DNA of 64,000 nucleotides from Gordonia phthalatica (lineage in GTDB: Bacteria > Actinomycetota > Actinomycetes > Mycobacteriales > Mycobacteriaceae), in assembly GCF_001305675.1 (NCBI RefSeq), contig NZ_CP011853.1, forward strand, positions 3,906,001-3,970,000, in the 5' to 3' direction. Positions 35,961 to 44,612 of this stretch are shown here, piece after piece; position 1 is the stretch's first letter, and every line of letters starts with the position of its first letter. Made by a program: the position numbers and the translations under genes. Below the pieces are notes generated by a model. It was not told the DNA's origin, did no database searches, and worked only from the letters and a program-made list of their open reading frames with translations.

Positions 35961-36515
35961 TCACATCCCGGGGTAGCGCAGGAACACCGTCTCGTCGTCG
36001 CCCTGCAGGTGGACGTCGAAACGGAACCCTTGGCCGTCGGCTTCTGCCAGTAGCGTAGGCCGACGATCGGCGGGAACGGAGTTCCACAGCGCGTCGCCGG
36101 TCATGTCGTTGCCGGGAAGGTACGCGCGGGTGAACAGCCGGTCGAGCAGGCCGCGGGCGAAGACGGTGACCGCGAAGAACGGCGGTCTGCCTTCTTCGGT
36201 GACGCCGGGGGTGACGGTGGAGAAGGTGTATCGGCCGTCGCGGCCGGTGGAGGCCCGACCGAATCCGGAGAACGTCCAGCCGTCGCGGCGGAGGGATCCC
36301 GTGCTCTGCGACACCGTGCCCGCGGCGTCCGCCTGCCAGATCTCGATCATGGCGTCTGGCACCGGCACACCGTCGCCGTCGTAGACGACACCGTGGAAGA
36401 GGATCGAGCCGACCGAACCGGCCGGCACGAGGTCCCGGTCGCCGTCGTACAGCATGCCCGGGTGGAAGAACGGGCCGATGGTCTGCCCCGGGGTCGGGGG
36501 GAGCAACTCGCTCAC
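35961..36515 (-). CDS. pcaG: Protocatechuate 3,4-dioxygenase alpha subunit
   Basis: Subunit of 184 aa of the intradiol ring-cleavage enzyme. The N-terminus PPTPGQTIGPFFHPGM and IEIWQADAAGTVS are typical of PcaG. It does not hold the full iron-ligand set, which PcaH supplies. The GTG start at 36515 overlaps the pcaH stop by 4 bp, as usual for the obligate pair. Confidence 0.92.
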   Translation of the reverse strand: MSELLPPTPGQTIGPFFHPGMLYDGDRDLVPAGSVGSILFHGVVYDGDGVPVPDAMIEIWQADAAGTVSQSTGSLRRDGWTFSGFGRASTGRDGRYTFSTVTPGVTEEGRPPFFAVTVFARGLLDRLFTRAYLPGNDMTGDALWNSVPADRRPTLLAEADGQGFRFDVHLQGDDETVFLRYPGM

Positions 36516-37279
36516 TGGTGGTCTCCTTCGGTCTCGAACATCGTGCGGTCGCTGCCGGTGAGGACGATGTCGAAGCGGTACCCGGTGGCCCACTCGTGGC
36601 TGGTGACCGAGTGGTCGTACTGGGCGACGAGTCGATCGCGCGCCCGCTGGGAGGTGAGCGACTGATAGATCGGGTCGAGGGGGATCAAGGGGTCGCCCGG
36701 GAAGTACATCTGGGTGATCAGTCGCTGCGTGAACTGCGTTCCGAACAGAGAGAAATGAATGTGCGCCGGGCGCCACGCGTTCTGGTGGTTGCGCCACGGG
36801 TAGGGCCCGGGCTTGATGGTCGTGAACGCGTAGTTGCCGTCGTCATCGGTCAACGCCCGACCGGCACCGGTGAAGTTGGGGTCGATCGCGGCCGGGTGCT
36901 GGTCACGCTTGTGCGTGTAGCGTCCGCCTGCGTTGGCCTGCCAGATCTCGACGAGTTGACCGCGGACCGGCCGCCCTTGCCCGTCGACGACACGGCCGGT
37001 CACGATGGTCCGCTCCCCGATGGGCTCGCTGGCGTGCCCGATCGTCAGGTCGGATTCGAGGGGGTCCACATCCCAGTCACCGAAGCACGGCGCCCACAGT
37101 TCCACCGTCTCCGGGTCCGCATGGTGCAGTTCCTTGGTGGGGTGCCGCAGTCGGCTGGACCGGTACGGCGGGTAGTCCACGCGCACCGCGGTCTCTTCGA
37201 CGCCGCTCTGCGCGGCGCTCGCGGCGATGGCCGCGATCTCGGCGTCGATCACGCCCTGTGTGTCTTGAATCCCGTTCAT
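36512..37279 (-). CDS. pcaH: Protocatechuate 3,4-dioxygenase beta subunit
   Basis: Catalytic subunit of 255 aa that opens protocatechuate between its two hydroxyls to give 3-carboxy-cis,cis-muconate. The Fe(III) ligands are visible as the Tyr in NAGGRYTHK, the Tyr in GPYPWRN, and two His in RPAHIHFSLFG. I chose the ATG at 37279 (MNGIQDTQG); an upstream start would add nine residues. It is the first gene of pcaHGBC and divergent from an IclR regulator 67 bp away. Confidence 0.93.
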   Translation of the reverse strand: MNGIQDTQGVIDAEIAAIAASAAQSGVEETAVRVDYPPYRSSRLRHPTKELHHADPETVELWAPCFGDWDVDPLESDLTIGHASEPIGERTIVTGRVVDGQGRPVRGQLVEIWQANAGGRYTHKRDQHPAAIDPNFTGAGRALTDDDGNYAFTTIKPGPYPWRNHQNAWRPAHIHFSLFGTQFTQRLITQMYFPGDPLIPLDPIYQSLTSQRARDRLVAQYDHSVTSHEWATGYRFDIVLTGSDRTMFETEGDHQ

Positions 37280-37346
37280 GAAGCAATCGTGATCCACCAG
37301 ACCCAACGGCTCCGAGAATCTTCCGGTGAGTGGAAGAATTGGGATT

Positions 37347-38096
37347 GTGAGCGCTCAAGCCGACGGCGACAGACCGGCAAAACCAGGAATGGTGGCCCGC
37401 GTGGCGGCCGTGCTGCGCAGCTTCGACGAGCACCATCGACAGTTGCCGCTGACCGCCATCTCCCGCCGGGCCGGACTGCCGTTGTCCACAACCCACCGAG
37501 TGATCGCAGACCTGGTCAACGAGGGACTCCTGGAACACGCCGGCTCGGAGTACGTGGTCGGCCGAACAGTGTGGGAGGTCGGCTTGCTCGCCCCCGTCGA
37601 GGCGACCCTACGCAAGAAGGCGTCGCCGTTCCTGCACGACCTGTACGCCGCGACACCGTCGACCATCCATCTGGCGGTCCGCGACGGGACCCAGGTCCTG
37701 TATCTGGAGAGGCTCCGCGGGCAGACCTCGGTGGAGATCGTGAGCGACGTCGGATCCACTCTGCCCCTGCACGCGACCGGGGTCGGCAAAGTACTGCTGG
37801 CGCACGCACCCGGAGACATCCAGCAGCAGGTCCTGGCGAATCTGACTCCGGTGACGCCCTACACGATCACCGACGCCCGCGCGCTCGACCGCGAACTCCG
37901 ACAGATCCGGCGCGACGACTGGGCGCGGACCAACGACGAGATGACCATCGGCGCCAGCTCCGTCGCCGTGCCGATCCGGCGCGGCGGCGAGGTGGTCGCC
38001 GCAGTCGGCGCAGTGCTCGACAGCCAGTCCGGCGACCACGGGCGAGCCCTCGCCGCCCTGCAGGTCGCGGCGCGGGCGATCGGGAGAAGACTCTAG
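37347..38096 (+). CDS. IclR regulator, PcaR-like
   Basis: Regulator of 249 aa. The helix-turn-helix region reads VARVAAVLRSFDEHHRQLPLTAISRRAG and LSTTHRVIADLVNEGLLE; the effector domain has TLPLHATGVGKVLLAHAP. The GTG at 37347 has GGGA just upstream; a GTG at 37326 would add seven residues. Divergence from pcaH makes it the likely regulator of the protocatechuate genes, but three other IclR genes lie nearby. Confidence 0.85.
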   Translation: MSAQADGDRPAKPGMVARVAAVLRSFDEHHRQLPLTAISRRAGLPLSTTHRVIADLVNEGLLEHAGSEYVVGRTVWEVGLLAPVEATLRKKASPFLHDLYAATPSTIHLAVRDGTQVLYLERLRGQTSVEIVSDVGSTLPLHATGVGKVLLAHAPGDIQQQVLANLTPVTPYTITDARALDRELRQIRRDDWARTNDEMTIGASSVAVPIRRGGEVVAAVGAVLDSQSGDHGRALAALQVAARAIGRRL

Positions 38097-38183
38097 GGCG
38101 CAGCGCCCCCAGGCGACGCACGACAACCGAACACATCGCAGCCGAGCCACCTCACCCCGCAGTGACGGGACTCTCACGGAGTC

Positions 38184-38212
38184 TTGACGTGTGCGACGAC
38201 TCACTGTAAAAC
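38184..38212 (+). promoter_or_regulatory. Sigma-70-like promoter of the LIV-type importer
   Basis: TTGACG (38184-38189) and TAAAAC (38207-38212) are separated by 17 bp, close to the consensus. The -10 element lies inside a dyad that is also found upstream of the phthalate dioxygenase operon. AGAGGAAAA precedes the GTG start of the binding-protein gene. Confidence 0.6.
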
Positions 38213-38217
38213 AGAGA
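38204..38217 (+). promoter_or_regulatory. Shared operator-like dyad, importer copy
   Basis: CTGTAAAACAGAGA contains the perfect dyad CTGT-AAA-ACAG over the putative -10 element. It matches 13 of 14 bases with a site on the minus strand upstream of the phthalate dioxygenase alpha gene (49233-49246). It is a good candidate binding site for the IclR protein at 42930. Confidence 0.55.
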
Positions 38218-38243
38218 AATGTTCTTCACAGAGGAAAAGTCCA

Positions 38244-39428
38244 GTGAAGCGTGAACGAGCTCAACACGTCTTCAGACGCCTACTCGGGCTGACTTCGATC
38301 GCCCTTGCATCCATCACCGCAGTCAGCGCCTGCGCACTGCCCAGCTCCGTCGATGACGGGAAACTGACTATCGGACTGGTCACCAGCCAGACCGGTCCTG
38401 CCAGTCAGCTCGGAATCGGCGAGCTCCAGGGAGCGCGGCTCGCCATCGACGAGATCAACAAGAACGGCGGCGTCAACGGCAAGGCCGTAGAGCTCATCAC
38501 CGCCGACGACCAGTCCAATCCCTCCCAGACCGTGCTTCAGGTTCGCAAAATGCTCGGACGAGTCGACGGCATCGTCGGACCGTCGACTTCCGGCCCCTGC
38601 AAGGCGATCCAAGAACTCGTCGCCACGGCGAAGATCGTCGACTACTGCCTGTCCCCTGGCGTCCGCCCCAAGTCGGACGGCTGGCAATGGTCTGCGAGCG
38701 TATCCACCGAAGATCTCGCGGTGGCACTCGTCGAGTACTGGAAAGCACAGGGAATCACCAAGATCGGCCTATTGAGTTCGACAGATTCCTCCGGCTCCGA
38801 TGGAGCGAAAGCAGTCAAGGCGGCCATCGCCGGCGAACCCGGAATGGTCCTGACAGCGGCGAGCACCTTCATCCCGGATGCGGTCTCAGTGACCGCACAG
38901 CTCGGTCAGATCGCCCGAACCGCGCCACAGGGTCTGGTCGTCTGGGCCACCGGCGCCGGTGCCGGCGTCGCTTTCCAGGGACTCCGGTTGGTGGGCCTCC
39001 ACGTCCCCGTGGCCACCACCGACGGCAATCTGACGCACGCGTTCGTCGACCGCATCAAGGCCTTTCTTCCCGATCCCCTGCTGATTCCGGCGACACGCGA
39101 CTTCTGGGCTCCCGAAGCCCTCCCGAGTGACGAGGTCCGCACCATCGAAGAGACCTATCACGGCGACTACCAGGCCGCCTTCAACGAGCTCCCCGATTTC
39201 GGCCCCGGCGTCGCCTACGACGGCGTCCGGCTCCTCGTCGAGGCCCTTCGCCGAGCGAACGGAGATTCGGAGAAGGCCCGCACGGAACTCGAGGGCATCA
39301 AGGACTTCCCCGGTGTCGTCGGCAACTACCAGTTCAGCCCCGGCGACCGGCGTGGCCTCACCAGGAAGGACGTCGGTGTCGTGAAGGTGACGACGGACGG
39401 ATTCGAATTCGTGGGAGGACAGCAATGA
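38244..39428 (+). CDS. ABC substrate-binding lipoprotein, branched-chain amino acid/aromatic acid type
   Basis: Lipoprotein of 394 aa (Peripla_BP_6/LivK type). The signal peptide ends at the lipobox VSACAL. The mature protein has IGLVTSQTGPASQLGIGELQGARLAIDEINKNGG. The GTG at 38244 has a good Shine-Dalgarno and avoids a Cys-rich upstream leader. LIV-type systems import phthalate in Rhodococcus (PatDABC); placement between pca and phthalate genes suggests the same here. Confidence 0.88.
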   Translation: MKRERAQHVFRRLLGLTSIALASITAVSACALPSSVDDGKLTIGLVTSQTGPASQLGIGELQGARLAIDEINKNGGVNGKAVELITADDQSNPSQTVLQVRKMLGRVDGIVGPSTSGPCKAIQELVATAKIVDYCLSPGVRPKSDGWQWSASVSTEDLAVALVEYWKAQGITKIGLLSSTDSSGSDGAKAVKAAIAGEPGMVLTAASTFIPDAVSVTAQLGQIARTAPQGLVVWATGAGAGVAFQGLRLVGLHVPVATTDGNLTHAFVDRIKAFLPDPLLIPATRDFWAPEALPSDEVRTIEETYHGDYQAAFNELPDFGPGVAYDGVRLLVEALRRANGDSEKARTELEGIKDFPGVVGNYQFSPGDRRGLTRKDVGVVKVTTDGFEFVGGQQ

Positions 39429-40303
39429 GCGGAACGCTTCAAACTCTCCTCGGCGGCCTCGCCGACGGATGTGTGTACGCACTCATCGCACTCGGCATGT
39501 CGATCGTCTACTCGATCAGCCGCATCATCAACCTGGCTCAGGGCGGGTTCGTCGTCCTCGCGGCCCTGACCGCGGTCTCCCTTCAGACGAACCTGGGAAT
39601 CAGTTCGTTGGCAGTCGTCCCGATCGTGGTCGTCATCTTCGCTGCGGGAATGATCGTCGTCGATTACGCCATCGTCCGACCCGCCGCGAAACGCGCGACG
39701 CCCGAACGACTCCTCCTCGTGACAGTCGGAATGCTGCAGGCCGTCGGCGGCATTCTCCTCGTCGGCTGGGGCAACCTGCCGTACACGATGCCCGCGTTCA
39801 CCGCGTCTGCTCCGCTCAACTGGGGCGGCGTCAAGATTCCCACCCAGTACTTCTGGTTGGCAGGTGCGCTGATCCTCGCGATCGTCGGATTGTGGCTCCT
39901 GTTGCACCGGACTGAGATCGGTCTCGCGATGCGCGCCACCGCCTCCAATCCGGCCGCCGCCCGTCTGCAGGGAATCCACGTCGACCGCATGCGTCTGATT
40001 GCCTTCGCACTCGCCGGCGCGATGGCCGCACTCGCTGGAAGCACCATCATTCCCATCACCTTCCTCCAGTTCACAACCGTGACCCCCTACGCCGTCGCCG
40101 GCTTCATCGCAGCGGTGGCCGGTGGCCTCGGCAGCAATGTCGGTGCGGTGGCAGGCGGCCTTCTGCTCGGCCTCCTGCAGGGTGTCTTCGGCCAGTACTG
40201 GACCGCCGATATCGCACAACTGGCCGCCATCGGCCTCCTCGTCGCGGTCCTCCTGGTTCGACCGCAAGGAATCTTCGGAACGCCGGAAAGGGTTCGCCGA
40301 TGA
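39425..40303 (+). CDS. ABC permease, LivH-like
   Basis: Membrane permease of 292 aa with about eight hydrophobic segments. It has the LivH family N-terminus GGLADGCVYALIALGMSIVY and the cytoplasmic loop AMRATASNPAAARLQGI. Overlaps of 4 bp join it to the binding-protein gene upstream and the LivM-like gene downstream, so the five-gene importer is one operon. Confidence 0.9.
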   Translation: MSGTLQTLLGGLADGCVYALIALGMSIVYSISRIINLAQGGFVVLAALTAVSLQTNLGISSLAVVPIVVVIFAAGMIVVDYAIVRPAAKRATPERLLLVTVGMLQAVGGILLVGWGNLPYTMPAFTASAPLNWGGVKIPTQYFWLAGALILAIVGLWLLLHRTEIGLAMRATASNPAAARLQGIHVDRMRLIAFALAGAMAALAGSTIIPITFLQFTTVTPYAVAGFIAAVAGGLGSNVGAVAGGLLLGLLQGVFGQYWTADIAQLAAIGLLVAVLLVRPQGIFGTPERVRR

Positions 40304-41352
40304 CCACCGCAACCAGCCCATCGACCGCGACGAACGCGCCTCGGCCGGCTCCGCAGACACGCCTTCTGACTCGCGGTGCACTTCCACTCGCCGCCCTTGT
40401 CGTCGCGATTCTCATTCCGTTCGTCGTGCCCTCGCAGATGAGCCTTCTGGTCACCGTCGGCATCTTCTATCTCGCGAGCATCGGCCTGACTCCGCTGATC
40501 GGACAGGCGGGCCAGGTGTCGCTGGGGCAGACCCTCTTCATGGCGATCGGCGGCTACGGCGCCGCCGTGCTCACGATGAAACTCCACGTCCCGACCGCCG
40601 TCGCCGCGGTCCTTCTAGCGGTGTTGTCCGGCATCGTCGCCCTCGTTTTCGGTGCGGGATTCCTTCGGCTTCGCGGTTACTACTTCGCACTCGCCACTCT
40701 CGGTCTGGCTGTCGCCACGGCATCGTTGAGCACGGCGTGGACCTCTGTGACAGGCGGACCGTCCGGCACCGCGGGGATTCCGAGTCTCCAGTTCGGATCT
40801 GTCGTCGTGTTCTCCGACACCGCGAACTACTACCTGTTGCTCGCCTTGGGACTCGCTGCAGCGTGGATCACCAGCAACTTGCGCAACTCGCAGACCGGCC
40901 GAGCCCTCGCCGCTGTCGGGAACGATTCGATCGCTGCTGGCATGCTGGGCATCCAAGCCTCGCACTACAAGGCCAAGGCATTCGCAGTCTCCGCGGTCAC
41001 TGCCTCCCTGGCGGGGTCCCTGTACGCGTTCTACCTACGGTACTTCTCGCCCGAAATGGTCAATGTGACGATCGCTTTCAGCATCGTGATCATGGTGGCG
41101 ATCGGTGGATCGCGGAGCGCCGTGGGACCGCTCATCGGCGCCCTGCTGATCCAAGGACTCCCTCAGGTCGGACAGACCTTCAGCAACTGGATGCCGCTCG
41201 TCGCCGGCGTGGTCCTGATCATCGTCATGACGTACTTTCCGAGCGGCCTCTGGGGTGCCATCCTCTCGGGCATCGCGTCGGTGAAGCATCGCCTGACGCC
41301 TCGAACAACCGCCCCCGACGTCTCACCGAACGGATCGGAGACCCACCGATGA
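40300..41352 (+). CDS. ABC permease, LivM-like
   Basis: Membrane permease of 350 aa. After a polar N-terminal 35 residues come about nine hydrophobic segments, with LivM motifs GQAGQVSLGQTLFMAIGGYGAA and LAAVGNDSIAAGMLGIQ. It forms the channel with the LivH-like partner. ATGA overlaps occur on both sides. Confidence 0.9.
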   Translation: MTTATSPSTATNAPRPAPQTRLLTRGALPLAALVVAILIPFVVPSQMSLLVTVGIFYLASIGLTPLIGQAGQVSLGQTLFMAIGGYGAAVLTMKLHVPTAVAAVLLAVLSGIVALVFGAGFLRLRGYYFALATLGLAVATASLSTAWTSVTGGPSGTAGIPSLQFGSVVVFSDTANYYLLLALGLAAAWITSNLRNSQTGRALAAVGNDSIAAGMLGIQASHYKAKAFAVSAVTASLAGSLYAFYLRYFSPEMVNVTIAFSIVIMVAIGGSRSAVGPLIGALLIQGLPQVGQTFSNWMPLVAGVVLIIVMTYFPSGLWGAILSGIASVKHRLTPRTTAPDVSPNGSETHR

Positions 41353-42113
41353 CCGCCCTCCTCTCAGTTCGCGACATGTCCCGAAGTTTCGGCGGCGTGG
41401 CTGCCGTTCAATCCGTCGATCTAGACGTCGACGCCGGCACGATCCGCGCAGTCATCGGCCCCAACGGCGCAGGCAAGACCACCCTCCTCGACCTCGTGAC
41501 CGGATTCACCAAGCCGGACTCGGGCTCCGTGGAGTTCAAGGGTGATCAACTCGTCGGCCTGTCGCCGCGCGAACTGCCTTCCCGCGGCCTGATGCGGACC
41601 TTTCAATCCGCTCGACTGGTTCCGAGCCTGACTGTTCGGGAGAACGTGATGCTCGGGGCGTACCGCTTCACGCGGGCCCGCTTCGGCTCGGATGCGTTCC
41701 GGCTCGCCCGGTCACGACGCGAGGAGAAGGAGTTGACTGTTCGCGCAGACGAACTGATCGATTTCCTCGACATGCGACACTTCGCCGACACTCTCGCACC
41801 GGCCCTCCCAGCGGGCGCTCAGCGACTGGTCGAGGTCGCCCGCGGCCTCGCCGGCGCACCGGATCTGCTGCTTCTCGACGAGCCCGCAGCCGGGCTGGAC
41901 GACAGTGAGACGCGTGAGCTCGCCGATGTGCTGCGGGCAGTGCGCACCGGTGGGATCTCCATGGTTCTGATCGAGCACAACATGGCACTGGTTCTCGCGG
42001 TCAGCGATCGGATCACCGTCATGGATGCGGGGCGAGTCATCGCCGAGGGCGTACCGAAGGACGTGCGCGGAGACCCCGCCGTCCGCAAGGCCTACCTGGG
42101 AGTGGATCAATGA
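41349..42113 (+). CDS. ABC ATP-binding protein, LivG-like
   Basis: ATPase of 254 aa. Walker A is GPNGAGKTT and Walker B LLLDEPAAGLDD, and the family loop MRTFQSARLVPSLTVRENVM is present. The usual LSGGQ signature reads LPAGAQRLVEVARGL, a common LivG variant. The C-terminal end (KAYLG) is typical. Confidence 0.9.
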   Translation: MTALLSVRDMSRSFGGVAAVQSVDLDVDAGTIRAVIGPNGAGKTTLLDLVTGFTKPDSGSVEFKGDQLVGLSPRELPSRGLMRTFQSARLVPSLTVRENVMLGAYRFTRARFGSDAFRLARSRREEKELTVRADELIDFLDMRHFADTLAPALPAGAQRLVEVARGLAGAPDLLLLDEPAAGLDDSETRELADVLRAVRTGGISMVLIEHNMALVLAVSDRITVMDAGRVIAEGVPKDVRGDPAVRKAYLGVDQ

Positions 42114-42895
42114 TCGAATGCAAGAATCTCTGTGCACGATACGGACGTGTCGGCGTCCTCCGCGACATCGACCTGACCGTCGAGCCCGGCAAGGCGGTCG
42201 CGCTACTCGGCGCCAACGGTGCAGGCAAATCGACGCTTCTTCACGCCATCTCGGGCGTTCATCGTGCAGTCAGCGGCACCATCACGTGTGACGACCAGGA
42301 CCTCGGCAAGCTCGACGCTGCCGACCGAACCCGTCGCGGAATCAGTCTGGTTCCCGCGGGCAGGCAGGTCTTCGCGGAGCTGACCGTGATGCAGAACCTC
42401 ATTCTGGGGATGCACGGCACCGGGATTCGCGGAGCCGACCGCACGGAACGCATCGACGACGCCTTCGCCCTGTTCCCGATCCTGGAGGAATTCGCACAGC
42501 GCGAGGCCGGTCTCCTGTCCGGAGGCCAGCAGCAAATGCTCGCTGTCGCACGCGCGCTCGTCCGCCGCCCCGCCTATCTGCTCCTCGATGAGCCGTCACT
42601 CGGACTGGCGCCCCAGATCGTCGCGCAGATCCTGTCGGTCCTGAGCACATTGACCGCGCGGGGCATGGGCGTCCTGCTCGCCGAGCAGAACGCCACCGCA
42701 GCACTCGGCGTCGCGCATTACGGCGTCATCCTGGAGAACGGATCCGTCGTCCGGCAGGACACCGCGGAAACCCTCGTCAATGACCCCGATGTCAGCAATC
42801 ACTACCTGGGTTCATCGACATCGGAACTCGTCGACGACGTTGTGCACGCGCAGCTTCCCCGACGGATCTTCGAGGAGATCGACGCCGTGGGCTGA
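42110..42895 (+). CDS. ABC ATP-binding protein, LivF-like
   Basis: ATPase of 261 aa. Walker A is GANGAGKST, the signature LSGGQQQMLAVARAL, Walker B LLLDEPSLGLAPQ, and the LivF motif LVPAGRQVFAELTV is present. A C-terminal tail of about 25 residues extends beyond the usual HYLG ending. It is the last gene of the importer operon and converges with the IclR gene at 42930. Confidence 0.9.
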   Translation: MIECKNLCARYGRVGVLRDIDLTVEPGKAVALLGANGAGKSTLLHAISGVHRAVSGTITCDDQDLGKLDAADRTRRGISLVPAGRQVFAELTVMQNLILGMHGTGIRGADRTERIDDAFALFPILEEFAQREAGLLSGGQQQMLAVARALVRRPAYLLLDEPSLGLAPQIVAQILSVLSTLTARGMGVLLAEQNATAALGVAHYGVILENGSVVRQDTAETLVNDPDVSNHYLGSSTSELVDDVVHAQLPRRIFEEIDAVG

Positions 42896-42929
42896 CCGCC
42901 CGAAGGACCCGCCGTCATCGAAGCCGTAC

Positions 42930-43724
42930 TCAGCCGAGTGCGGCTTCGACCTCTTCCACGGACTCGCGCAGCAACGCCGCGAGTTCCTTCCGCCGCTTCG
43001 CATTCATACGGTTCACCGGGACGGAGATGTTGATCGCGGCCGGCGTCGATGCACCCGCCACTGGCGCGGCGACCGAGCAGACACCGTCCTCGCTCTCCTC
43101 GTCGCTGTACGCATAACCGCGTCGACGAACGGCCGCGAGTTCGTTCAGCAGCTCGGAACGAGTCGCCACCGACGCCGGCGTCAGCTGTTCCAGTTCCTCG
43201 GTCGGGTAGAGCGCAATCACCTGGTCATCAGTCAGCAACGAGAGCATCGCCTTGCCCGTCGACGTGCAATGGGCAGGCATGGAACGGCCGGAACGGGACG
43301 CAACTCTGACCGCTTTACTGCTCTCGATCGATACGAGGAAGTGCACCGTCGCGCGGTCGAGAGTGCCGAGATGCACCGTTTCGTCAGATCGCTGATTCAA
43401 GCGTTCGAGTGCAGGACGCGCCTGATCTCGAATGTCCAACCGCCGAAGCAATGCCAGCGCGATCGTGTCGAGCGAAGGTCCCGCCTCATAGGCGCGCGTC
43501 GTCGGATTCTGTTTGACGAAACCCCGATACTGCAACATCGCCAACGCCCGATGAGCAGTCGACGACGCCACGCCCAGATACTGGCTAGCATCCGTCAGAC
43601 GAAGAGATTTTCGTGAACTGAGCAGCCACAGTAGACGCAGAGCATTGTCGACCGACTCGATCGGATACTGCGGCGGGTCGGTGTGCTCTGGCGCAGGAGC
43701 GAACTTTGCGGCGTCGGCAGTCAC
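42930..43724 (-). CDS. IclR regulator of the phthalate genes
   Basis: Regulator of 264 aa. The helix-turn-helix reads SVDNALRLLWLLSSRKSLRLTDA and ASSTAHRALAMLQYRGFV; the effector domain has MPAHCTSTGKAMLSLLTDD and EDGVCSVAAPV. It lies just downstream of the phthalate operon on the same strand and converges with the importer genes, so it is the best candidate for controlling both (PhtR/PadR role). Direct evidence for its ligand is absent. Confidence 0.83.
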   Translation of the reverse strand: MTADAAKFAPAPEHTDPPQYPIESVDNALRLLWLLSSRKSLRLTDASQYLGVASSTAHRALAMLQYRGFVKQNPTTRAYEAGPSLDTIALALLRRLDIRDQARPALERLNQRSDETVHLGTLDRATVHFLVSIESSKAVRVASRSGRSMPAHCTSTGKAMLSLLTDDQVIALYPTEELEQLTPASVATRSELLNELAAVRRRGYAYSDEESEDGVCSVAAPVAGASTPAAINISVPVNRMNAKRRKELAALLRESVEEVEAALG

Positions 43725-43892
43725 ATTCCCACCCTAGTGTCGTGTGTCGATTATTCCTAAGCGGCATTCCACTTTCGAAACACGCGAACTGGGCATGATC
43801 ATGCGACTGACCGACGCCGTCACGGTCCACCGAAATGTCGTGTGACCAACGAGGACTCCGCCCCGAGACGGGGCCTCGTCTTCGTCGCGGAG

Positions 43893-44612
43893 TCAGCTGC
43901 CGAGGCGAGCGACCTCGTGTTGCCAAGCCACTCCGGTGTTGAACCCGGACCCGAGGTCCGGAAGCTCAGCCATGTCTGCGGCCGACAAGTCCGCGAGGAC
44001 GCCGCCTGCCGCACGGATCTGCAGCGAGAGACGTGCGATGCCGTCAACGCTGACCGCCTGCAGGACCGCCTGTTGCACCGTGGTCGCGGCGCTGGTCAGC
44101 CCGTGGCCGCGCAGCAGGACCACGGGGCGTGATTGCATCGCGTCGACCATCTCATCGGCGAGCGAACGGTTCCGAATCAGCACGCCACGCGGGTAGACGG
44201 GCACTCCGCCGGCCGCGAGTTTCGCTCCCGGGATGTCGAACGCCCCGACGATCGGGCGAATCGGGATACCCGCGAGATCGGCTGCGACGACCTGAGCCGG
44301 ATGGGCGTGAACAACGGCCGCGACATCGGGGCGACTCCGAAGTACAGCGACATGCAACGGCAGTTCGTTGGGGACCTGGTAGCCGTTCAATGCCCCGTCG
44401 GCCGCCTCGCTCCCGTCGAAATGCACGAGCCGGATGTCGTCGGGCTCCGTCCAGGCCAGGCCCCGCTCGCGCGGACCACGACACCGAACCAACAGGGTGT
44501 CCTCACTCATCCGAAGACTGATGTGTCCCAGGATCCCGTCAGCGAGGCCGCGCCCGGCGAGCACCCGGCAGGCGGTGGCGATCAGGTCGCGTTCTGCATC
44601 CATGGCCGACAT
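43893..44612 (-). CDS. phtC: 3,4-dihydroxyphthalate decarboxylase-like (class II aldolase family)
   Basis: Protein of 239 aa of the class II aldolase/adducin family. Metal ligands appear in VVHAHPAQVV (two His) and LRGHGLTS (His), with a Glu in PNELPLHVAVL. In actinobacterial phthalate clusters (PhtC/PadC) this family removes the 2-carboxyl of 3,4-dihydroxyphthalate to give protocatechuate, and the gene follows the ferredoxin reductase as here. It shares one base with the reductase gene. Confidence 0.75.
   Translation of the reverse strand: MSAMDAERDLIATACRVLAGRGLADGILGHISLRMSEDTLLVRCRGPRERGLAWTEPDDIRLVHFDGSEAADGALNGYQVPNELPLHVAVLRSRPDVAAVVHAHPAQVVAADLAGIPIRPIVGAFDIPGAKLAAGGVPVYPRGVLIRNRSLADEMVDAMQSRPVVLLRGHGLTSAATTVQQAVLQAVSVDGIARLSLQIRAAGGVLADLSAADMAELPDLGSGFNTGVAWQHEVARLGS

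Noticed and set aside
43851..43877. Small stem near the end of phtC as terminator
   Set aside because: The stem GCCCCG/CGGGGC is short and no T-run follows, so read-through into the IclR gene remains possible.
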